Origin: Flavobacterium limi | GTDB taxonomy: Bacteria; Bacteroidota; Bacteroidia; Flavobacteriales; Flavobacteriaceae | Direction: 5' to 3' | Length of the DNA: 64,000 nt | NCBI RefSeq assembly: GCF_010645075.1 | Contig: NZ_JAADZV010000005.1 | Span: 334,266-398,265, forward strand | Notes under the pieces: generated by a model | Seen by the model: only the letters and a program-made list of their open reading frames with translations | Database searches by the model: none | What the model was told of the DNA's origin: nothing | Position numbers and translations under genes: made by a program | In this document: positions 57,705-64,000 of the stretch, one piece after another | How positions within the stretch are numbered: position 1 is the stretch's first letter | Layout: every line of letters starts with the position of its first letter

Positions 57705-60158
57705 ATGTCAAATCATAAAATACTTACTATTGACAATCTGTCACTTCAGGAATTTGACTCAGAGGCAGAATTAATTCCATTATTAACTCCTGAAGACGAA
57801 GAGGAAATGAACAATGAAGAACTTCCTGTTTCGCTTCCAATTTTACCTTTAAGAAATACCGTTTTATTTCCTGGTGTTGTTATTCCAATTTCTGCAGGAA
57901 GGGATAAATCAATAAAATTGATTAATGATGCTAATGCCGATGGGAAAATTATTGGGGTAGTATCTCAGATTAATGAAGAAGACGAAGATCCGTCAAAGGA
58001 TGATATTCATAAAATAGGTACTGTAGCCAGAATTCTTCGTGTTTTAAAAATGCCTGATGGAAATGTTACTGTTATTTTACAGGGAAAAAAACGTTTCGAG
58101 ATTGATGAGGTTGTTTCAGAAGAGCCTTATTTAACTGCAACCATCAAAGAAGTTTCAGAAGAACGTCCTGATGATAATGATACCGAATTTACAGCTATTT
58201 TAGATTCTGTAAAAGAATTAGCGATTCAGATTATAAAAGAAAGTCCAAATATCCCATCTGAAGCTACATTTGCAATTAAAAATATTGAAAGCCAGTCGTT
58301 TTTAATTAATTTTGTTTCTTCAAACATGAATTTAACGGTAAAAGAAAAACAAGGTCTTTTATCAATAAACGGATTGAAAGAACGTGCTTTAGAAACATTA
58401 CGCTATATGAATATTGAACTTCAGAAATTAGAATTGAAGAATGATATTCAGTCAAAAGTTCGTTTTGATTTAGACCAGCAACAGCGTGAATATTTCCTTC
58501 ATCAGCAAATGAAAACCATTCAGGAAGAACTGGGTGGCGTTTCACAGGAAGAAGAAATGGACGAAATGGGGCAGAAAGCGAAAACCAAAAAGTGGGACGA
58601 AAAAACGCAGAAACATTTCGAGAAAGAATTATCTAAAATGCGCAGAATGAACCCACAATCGCCTGACTTTGGAATTCAGCGTAACTACTTGGAATTGTTT
58701 TTAGAATTGCCATGGGGTGAATATTCTAAAGATAAATTCGATTTAAAATTTGCTCAGAAGATATTAGACAAAGATCATTTCGGACTTGATGAAGTTAAGA
58801 AAAGAATGATTGAACATTTAGCAGTTTTAAAATTGCGAAATGATATGAAGTCGCCAATTATATGTTTAACAGGACCTCCAGGAGTTGGTAAAACGTCAAT
58901 TGGGCGTTCTGTTGCGGAGGCTCTTGGGCGTGAATATGTACGTATATCTTTAGGAGGTTTGCGTGACGAAGCAGAAATCCGCGGACACAGAAAAACCTAT
59001 ATCGGAGCAATGCCAGGCCGAATTATTCAAAGTTTGAAAAAAGCCGGAACTTCAAATCCTGTTTTTATTTTAGATGAAATCGATAAACTTTCAAGCGGAA
59101 ATAGTGGTGATCCATCTTCAGCTTTATTAGAAGTTTTAGATCCGGAACAAAATAATGCTTTTTATGACAACTTCCTTGAAATGGGGTACGATTTATCTAA
59201 AGTAATGTTTATTGCAACTTCAAATAATATGGCAGCTATTCAGCCGGCATTACGCGACAGAATGGAAGTGATAAAAATGTCAGGTTACACCATCGAAGAA
59301 AAAGTAGAAATTGCAAAAAGACATCTGTTCCCAAAACAATTAGAGGCACACGGATTAACAGCCAAAGATTTGACTATTGGTAAAAAACAATTAGAGAAAA
59401 TCGTTGAAGGTTATACACGTGAATCAGGTGTTCGTAATCTGGAAACTAAAATTGCTCAGGTCATTCGTAATGCGGCAAAAGCAGTTGCAATGGAAGAGGA
59501 GTATAACAAAAAAGTTACGGACGAAGATATTATTAAGGTTCTAGGCGTACCAAGACTGGAGCGTGATAAATATGAAAACAATGATGTTGCCGGAGTGGTA
59601 ACAGGCCTTGCGTGGACAAGTGTAGGTGGAGATATTTTGTTTATAGAATCTTTGATTTCTGAAGGAAAAGGTTCTTTAAGCATTACAGGAAATTTAGGAA
59701 CTGTAATGAAAGAATCGGCTACAATTGCTTTAGAATACATTAAAGCGAATGCTAAAAAGTTAGGACTTGATATTTCATTGTTTCAAAAATATAATATTCA
59801 TTTACACGTACCTGAAGGCGCTACGCCAAAAGACGGACCAAGTGCAGGTATAGCAATGTTGACTTCGCTAGTTTCTTTATTAACTCAAAAGAAAGTAAAG
59901 AAAAGTTTAGCCATGACAGGAGAAATTACCCTTCGAGGAAAAGTTTTACCAGTTGGCGGAATTAAAGAAAAAATCTTAGCTGCAAAAAGAGCTGGTATTA
60001 AAGAAATTATCTTGTGTCACGAAAATAAATCTGATATTGACGAAATCAAAGCAGAATATCTGGAAGGTCTGAGCTTTCATTATGTGAAAGAAATGAGCGA
60101 GGTTTTGACTTTGGCTTTGACAGATCAGAATGTGAAAAATGCCAAAACATTGAAATAA
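57705..60158 (+). CDS. lon: ATP-dependent protease Lon
   Basis: Cytosolic AAA+ serine protease for damaged and regulatory proteins. 817 residues: N-terminal substrate-binding domain ([19 protein letters not shown], about 45-65), AAA domain with Walker A GPPGVGKT near 390-397 and [12 protein letters not shown], and the protease domain with Ser713 in KDGPSAG and the catalytic Lys about 43 residues later in GGIKEK. The acidic N-terminal stretch ([14 protein letters not shown]) is typical of Bacteroidota Lon. Monocistronic with a terminator. Confidence 0.97.
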   Translation: MSNHKILTIDNLSLQEFDSEAELIPLLTPEDEEEMNNEELPVSLPILPLRNTVLFPGVVIPISAGRDKSIKLINDANADGKIIGVVSQINEEDEDPSKDDIHKIGTVARILRVLKMPDGNVTVILQGKKRFEIDEVVSEEPYLTATIKEVSEERPDDNDTEFTAILDSVKELAIQIIKESPNIPSEATFAIKNIESQSFLINFVSSNMNLTVKEKQGLLSINGLKERALETLRYMNIELQKLELKNDIQSKVRFDLDQQQREYFLHQQMKTIQEELGGVSQEEEMDEMGQKAKTKKWDEKTQKHFEKELSKMRRMNPQSPDFGIQRNYLELFLELPWGEYSKDKFDLKFAQKILDKDHFGLDEVKKRMIEHLAVLKLRNDMKSPIICLTGPPGVGKTSIGRSVAEALGREYVRISLGGLRDEAEIRGHRKTYIGAMPGRIIQSLKKAGTSNPVFILDEIDKLSSGNSGDPSSALLEVLDPEQNNAFYDNFLEMGYDLSKVMFIATSNNMAAIQPALRDRMEVIKMSGYTIEEKVEIAKRHLFPKQLEAHGLTAKDLTIGKKQLEKIVEGYTRESGVRNLETKIAQVIRNAAKAVAMEEEYNKKVTDEDIIKVLGVPRLERDKYENNDVAGVVTGLAWTSVGGDILFIESLISEGKGSLSITGNLGTVMKESATIALEYIKANAKKLGLDISLFQKYNIHLHVPEGATPKDGPSAGIAMLTSLVSLLTQKKVKKSLAMTGEITLRGKVLPVGGIKEKILAAKRAGIKEIILCHENKSDIDEIKAEYLEGLSFHYVKEMSEVLTLALTDQNVKNAKTLK

Positions 60159-60191
60159 ACTTTAAGTTAAATTCTAATAATTATAAATTCC

Positions 60192-60230
60192 AAATTCCAA
60201 ACTGAACATCAGGCTGGAGTTTGGAATTTT
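60192..60230 (+). terminator. Terminator of lon
   Basis: 11-bp stem AAATTCCAAAC (60192-60202) / GTTTGGAATTT (60219-60229), 16-base loop, then T-rich; the upstream AAATTCCAAATTCC doublet is a repeated heptamer-like unit. Confidence 0.68.
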
Positions 60231-60243
60231 AACTTTTAAGAAC

Positions 60244-61116
60244 ATGAAAGTAGTTCCTCAGCTTTTATATCAGCATAAAAATGTTAGAAAAATAATGGTA
60301 GATGGTCTGTCTTGTATTGTTCATAAAACAATGGACACGATAGATCTTAATACAGATCATTATGTATCATCTCATGTTTTGTCTGTTGTTTTAAAAGGAA
60401 AACTAAATATTGAAACTTATTACGAAGAAGAAAGATTTTCTGTCGGTCAGAATCAATTGGTTTTTATACCAAAAGGCAGATATATGATTTCGGATGTTCT
60501 GCCTGAAAATGACGAATTTGAAGCTGTTTTTTACTTTTTTGAAGAAAAAATCATTCATGAATTTTTAGCTGGTATTAAATCAATCGATACTCCGGTTTCA
60601 AATCCTTCTTTGTTACTGGATTATTCAGAAAACATTCGGATTTTTACCGAATCAATACTGAAAGTATATACTGAAAATGCAAATAAAGAAGTTACAAAAC
60701 TGAAACTTTTAGAGTTATTGTATTTAATTTATAATTCATTACAGCAGGATCATTTAATTCAGATTTTACTTTCCATAAATGAAAAAAAGAAAAGAAATCT
60801 GGAAGAATTAATGTTGGAAAACTTTGATAAACCTTTGTCTGTTGAAGATTATGCCTTTTTAGCAGGAAGAAGTATTTCTTCTTTCAACAGAGACTTTCAA
60901 CGAAAATTTGAAATGCCTCCTAAAAAATGGATTATTAAAAAACGTCTTGAAAAAGCTGTTGAACTTTTAACCTCCACAGATTTAAATATTGAACAAATTT
61001 CGGTAGAAGCGGGTTATGAAAATGTTTCGTATTTTATTGCTTTGTTCGGAAAGCAATTTGGTATTTCCCCAAAACAATTTCTTATTAAAAAAAGAACAGA
61101 TAAACTTTTGAACTAA
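60244..61116 (+). CDS. AraC-family transcriptional regulator
   Basis: 290 residues with an N-terminal cupin-like ligand domain (VSSHVLSVVLKGKLNIETYYEE, FSVGQNQLVFIPKGRYMISD) and a C-terminal pair of helix-turn-helix motifs (EDYAFLAGRSISSFNRDFQRKFEMPPKKWIIKKRLEKA; EQISVEAGYENVSYFIALFGKQFGISPKQF). Effector unknown. It is followed after 78 bases by an SRPBCC gene on the same strand, which may be its target. Confidence 0.92.
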   Translation: MKVVPQLLYQHKNVRKIMVDGLSCIVHKTMDTIDLNTDHYVSSHVLSVVLKGKLNIETYYEEERFSVGQNQLVFIPKGRYMISDVLPENDEFEAVFYFFEEKIIHEFLAGIKSIDTPVSNPSLLLDYSENIRIFTESILKVYTENANKEVTKLKLLELLYLIYNSLQQDHLIQILLSINEKKKRNLEELMLENFDKPLSVEDYAFLAGRSISSFNRDFQRKFEMPPKKWIIKKRLEKAVELLTSTDLNIEQISVEAGYENVSYFIALFGKQFGISPKQFLIKKRTDKLLN

Positions 61117-61194
61117 TATTGATACTTTCGATAAGAACCTAAATTTTGTTCTTTTTCACAATTATACTTTTACCCAAAATAAAAAATTGTAAAA

Positions 61195-61617
61195 ATGAGT
61201 AAAATAAAAGTTAGTCAAATATCAGAAGTGATAGTAAATCTTGATGCTGAAAAAGTCTGGAAGAAATTAGTCGGTTTTGGAGGAACGGAGAAATTTGTAC
61301 CCGATCTTATTGAAAAAGTAATTGTAGAAGGAAATGGAATAGGTGCTGTCAGAACAATTTATATAAAAGGCGGAGCTGAGATTAAAGAAGAACTGACGTA
61401 TATTGATGAAAGCATATTAGTTATGAAATTCATTATTTTATCAACACCAATGCCAGTCTATAATTATGAAGGTATTTTTGAAATTAGTCCTAAAGAAGAT
61501 GATAAATGTAATGTGAAATTTGAATCAATATATGATGTTGAAATTCAGCAAGCAGAAGAAATGAATGTTACAATTAAAAACTTTCAGGAAACTTTTTTAT
61601 CGAATTTGGATAAATAG
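61195..61617 (+). CDS. SRPBCC (START-like) protein, AraC-linked
   Basis: 140-residue helix-grip protein of the SRPBCC/polyketide-cyclase type: IVNLDAEKVWKKLVGFGGTEKFVPDLIEKVIVEGNGIGAVRTIY, ending with a helix (AEEMNVTIKNFQETFLSNL). Ligand unknown. Lies downstream of the AraC gene and is separate from the SRPBCC gene near pyrE, with which it shares only the fold. A near-match box TACTTTTA lies upstream, so it may have its own promoter. Confidence 0.82.
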   Translation: MSKIKVSQISEVIVNLDAEKVWKKLVGFGGTEKFVPDLIEKVIVEGNGIGAVRTIYIKGGAEIKEELTYIDESILVMKFIILSTPMPVYNYEGIFEISPKEDDKCNVKFESIYDVEIQQAEEMNVTIKNFQETFLSNLDK

Positions 61618-61625
61618 GTTTTGAT

Positions 61626-61676
61626 AAAAAATCCAAATTCTGAACTGTAGATTACAGTAGCGGAATTTGGATTTTA
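61626..61676. terminator. Terminator between SRPBCC gene and recQ
   Basis: 13-bp stem AAAATCCAAATTC (61628-61640) / GAATTTGGATTTT (61663-61675) that also contains an inner stem ACTGTA/TACAGT; T and A flanks serve both converging genes. Confidence 0.78.
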
Positions 61677-61680
61677 GTTT

Positions 61681-63798
61681 TTATCGCTTCTTTTTTTCCA
61701 GCACAGCAAGACCGAACCTGATTTTATCATATCCCATTTTTTCTTCAAAATGGTCGTAATAAGATTTTAAAGCATTTGGATTTTCGAGTTCAGCCTGTGC
61801 TTTTTCTAATTGTGTAACTTCTTCATTAGAAATAAATTGACTTACATCAATATCAACTCCGTCTAAATATAATTTTGCTAAATGTGAAATGACGGTTGAA
61901 ATTCCTAATTTTCTTGTTTCAGCGATTTCTTCAACAGAAACTCCTTTTTCAAACATTTCTAAAGTGGTTTTATAAGTAGCACTTTCTTTTTTTACTTTAG
62001 TATTTGAAGTTTTACTTTTTTGAAATTCAACAATAGCATTTATAAATTCAGAACCGTATTTTTCGAGTTTTGTTTTTCCAACACCGTCAATTGCCAGAAA
62101 TTCTTCATCACTCATCGGTCGTAAAGTTTCCATTTGTCTCAAAGCGGCATCACTGAAAATGACATAAGCAGGAACTTCATCTTCTTTCGCAATTTCATAA
62201 CGCAATTTTCGAAGTGTTTCAAAAAGAGAGTTTGCCGCAGGTTTTGATTTTACTTTAGATTCTTTGATTTCGTTTTTGTCAATTATTTTCTTAACAACAG
62301 TTGTTAATTTTACTTTTTCATCTTCAAACAAAACTTTTTTTGCAAAGGGAGTTAGTAAAATTTTATTGTGTTGATGAAAGGCAATTTCGCAATAGCCTAA
62401 ATTAATTAGCTGAATTAGATACTGATTCCAGTCGTACCAGGAAATATCAGCGCCAATTCCGTATGTTTTTAATTCCTGATAGTTTTTTTCGTAGATATAA
62501 GCATTTTTTGAACCTCTTAAAAAATCTACAATTACTGCTAAAGGCTCAGATTCCTTTAAACGGGTAATAGCTGATAACGCTTTTTGCGCCAAAATTGTAC
62601 CGTCGAAAAAAGTTGGAGGATTTTTGCAGATATCACAGTTGCCGCAGTTTTCTGTAACTAATTCCCCAAAGTAAGAAAGCAGAATTTTTCTTCTGCAGCT
62701 TAAAGCATCTGCATACTGTTTCATTCGGTCTAATTTGGCTAGCTGTACGTCTGAATTTAAACCTTCTGAAGCAAATTTCTGAAGCTGAATTACATCTGCA
62801 TAACTTTCAAACAAAACTGTTTCTGCTGGTAATCCGTCACGGCCGGCACGACCAATTTCCTGATAATAACCTTCAATGTTTTTTGGTAAATTATAATGAA
62901 TGACCCATCGGACATTTGATTTGTCAATTCCCATACCGAAGGCAATTGTTGCACAAACTACCTGACAATCATCATTTATAAATTCATCCTGAGTTTTAGC
63001 CCGGACAGTATTATCCAGTCCGGCATGGTAGGCTTTTGCAGTAATGCCATTTTTTTTTAGTTTTTCAGCTAATTCTTCAGTAGTTTTTCTGCTCAGACAA
63101 TAAATAATACCGGACTCATTCGGTTTGTTTTCTATAAAATCTATGATTTGTTTCACACGATCCAGTGCCGGGCGAACTTCAAGGCTTAAATTTTTTCTGT
63201 CGAAAGAAGCAATAAAGGTTTTTGAATTTTTTAAGTTCAGTTGCTTTGTAATATCGGTACGTGTTGCTTTATCTGCCGTAGCTGTTAAAGCCAAAATTGG
63301 AGTAGAAGGGAAGCGGTTTTTTAAGTATCCCAAATTCGTATAAGCTGGACGAAAATCGTGTCCCCAAGACGAAATACAATGTGCTTCATCAATTGCAATC
63401 AGGCTGATTGTTAGTTGGTTAAACACTACATCCAAATAAGATAAGCTTTCCGGAGCAATATAAACAAGCTTAAAGTGATTTGATTTTAAATTGTCAATAT
63501 AAAATTGCTGTTCTTCACTGGATTGGCTGCTATTAATGTAACAAGCTGAAATTCCGTTAGTTTTTAGACTGTCAACCTGATCTTTCATTAGTGCAATTAA
63601 AGGAGAAATAACAATAGTAATTCCGGGAAGAATTAAAGCAGGCAGCTGAAAACATATTGATTTCCCTCCTCCTGTTGGCATAATAGCCAACGTATCCTGA
63701 CCTGAAAGAATAGTATTGATTATATTCTCCTGATTGGGTCTGAATTTTTCAAAACCAAAATTTTCTTTTAGTTTGGCATGTAGTATTTCTGAATTCAT
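61681..63798 (-). CDS. recQ: ATP-dependent DNA helicase RecQ
   Basis: 3'-5' helicase in recombination and repair. 705 residues: Walker A MPTGGGKS (40-47), DEAHCIS (137-143), helicase motifs to about 350, RQC zinc cysteines near 365-390 (CRRKILLSYFGELVTENCGNCDICKN), an HRDC-like domain (YVIFSDAALRQMETLRPMSDEEFL) and a C-terminal helix-turn-helix-like segment (EIAETRKLGISTVISHLAKLYLDG). Longer than E. coli RecQ by the C-terminal extension, as is usual in Bacteroidota. A TATCTTTG box lies 17 bases upstream. Confidence 0.95.
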   Translation of the reverse strand: MNSEILHAKLKENFGFEKFRPNQENIINTILSGQDTLAIMPTGGGKSICFQLPALILPGITIVISPLIALMKDQVDSLKTNGISACYINSSQSSEEQQFYIDNLKSNHFKLVYIAPESLSYLDVVFNQLTISLIAIDEAHCISSWGHDFRPAYTNLGYLKNRFPSTPILALTATADKATRTDITKQLNLKNSKTFIASFDRKNLSLEVRPALDRVKQIIDFIENKPNESGIIYCLSRKTTEELAEKLKKNGITAKAYHAGLDNTVRAKTQDEFINDDCQVVCATIAFGMGIDKSNVRWVIHYNLPKNIEGYYQEIGRAGRDGLPAETVLFESYADVIQLQKFASEGLNSDVQLAKLDRMKQYADALSCRRKILLSYFGELVTENCGNCDICKNPPTFFDGTILAQKALSAITRLKESEPLAVIVDFLRGSKNAYIYEKNYQELKTYGIGADISWYDWNQYLIQLINLGYCEIAFHQHNKILLTPFAKKVLFEDEKVKLTTVVKKIIDKNEIKESKVKSKPAANSLFETLRKLRYEIAKEDEVPAYVIFSDAALRQMETLRPMSDEEFLAIDGVGKTKLEKYGSEFINAIVEFQKSKTSNTKVKKESATYKTTLEMFEKGVSVEEIAETRKLGISTVISHLAKLYLDGVDIDVSQFISNEEVTQLEKAQAELENPNALKSYYDHFEEKMGYDKIRFGLAVLEKKKR

Positions 63799-63815
63799 TA
63801 GGCTTATATTTTTTC

Positions 63816-63823
63816 CAAAGATA
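63816..63823 (-). promoter_or_regulatory. -7 box of recQ
   Basis: TATCTTTG on the minus strand, an exact TAnnTTTG match, 17 bases before the ATG. No -33 TTG in range. Confidence 0.48.
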
Positions 63824-63874
63824 TAATAAAATATAATATTTTTCTTATTTTTTAAATTATTGAAGTTTAGGTTA

Positions 63875-63909
63875 TAAAAAAAAAGGAACCCTGATTTAGA
63901 GTTCCTTTA
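63875..63909 (-). terminator. Terminator for a minus-strand gene to the right
   Basis: 8-bp stem AAAGGAAC (63882-63889) / GTTCCTTT (63901-63908) with a nine-T run on the minus strand. The gene it would end lies beyond the window or was displaced by the IS beside it. Confidence 0.7.
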
Positions 63910-63921
63910 ATTTATTTAGTA

Positions 63922-64000
63922 TGTGTCTTGTCCTGAAATAGCGATACACAAAAAGTATCCTTATGGAAAAGATTCAAGAGTTGCGCTATATAAAGCGCAC
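63922..64000 (+). mobile_element. Left end of an IS element (IS3-like)
   Basis: From about 63922 the sequence has an insertion-sequence-like terminal region (TGTCCTGAAATAGCGATACA), followed by the start of an ORF at 63965: MEKIQELRYIKRT. I recall this start from OrfA (helix-turn-helix transposase part) of IS3-family elements in Flavobacterium. The rest lies outside the window. Exact left boundary is uncertain by a few bases. Confidence 0.55.

Overview
This window looks like the chromosome of a Flavobacterium-type member of the Bacteroidota. The DNA is AT-rich. Start sites lack Shine-Dalgarno sequences, and many genes are instead preceded by the Bacteroidota -7 element TAnnTTTG, sometimes with an upstream TTTG. 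Gene content agrees: a TonB-dependent receptor, PorX (type IX secretion regulator), fused CcsBA, a BamA-like barrel, many short exported proteins, and a flavobacterial IS end at the right edge. No rRNA, tRNA, CRISPR array or prophage was seen.

Layout. 1-7.2 kb: the 3' part of a TonB receptor, then uvrA, a ClC-CBS channel and an ACP phosphodiesterase-like gene. 7.4-15.3 kb: glmM, then the minus-strand run rsfS-ftsH-(terminator/promoter)-LUD-cdsA-psd-acbP-sod, which joins membrane protein quality control, phospholipid synthesis and an exported superoxide dismutase; then birA. 15.4-21.9 kb: pyrE with an SRPBCC gene, a Nudix gene divergent from pyrE across 7 bases, a frameshifted alpha/beta hydrolase below a Crp-like regulator, DUF2200, a DbpA-like helicase, a small exported protein and a YetF-like membrane protein. 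21.9-34.9 kb: a RimB-like/RimK fusion, clpC, gyrA, a TPR protein, a lipoprotein propeller, a His-rich exported protein and a BamA-like barrel. 34.9-43 kb: AI-2E exporter and the likely operon DUF2520-kdsC-ubiA-maf-mscS, then ccsBA. 43-52.2 kb: a structured intergenic element, a small membrane-anchored protein, alanine dehydrogenase, GNAT, tsaE, porX, miaE, glyA, fahA and aguA. 52.2-64 kb: an ompA-type porin after a 602-base leader region, aguB, an ECF sigma/anti-sigma/adhesin-like unit, lon, AraC and SRPBCC genes, recQ and an IS edge.

Most of the window is core housekeeping DNA. Functional threads are envelope building (cdsA, psd, glmM, kdsC, bamA-like, ompA, PorX), proteolysis (ftsH, clpC, lon), DNA maintenance (uvrA, gyrA, recQ) and agmatine-to-putrescine conversion by aguA and aguB, which flank ompA.

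The least explained signals are non-coding: an approximately 85-base element around a perfect 11-bp hairpin near 43.1 kb; three genes whose -7 box ends exactly 4 bases before the ATG, suggesting leaderless mRNAs; and an AAAGTC-rich inverted repeat between miaE and glyA. I found no clear novel multi-gene defence or metabolic system. Functions are assigned by reading motifs and recalling families; no database search was run.
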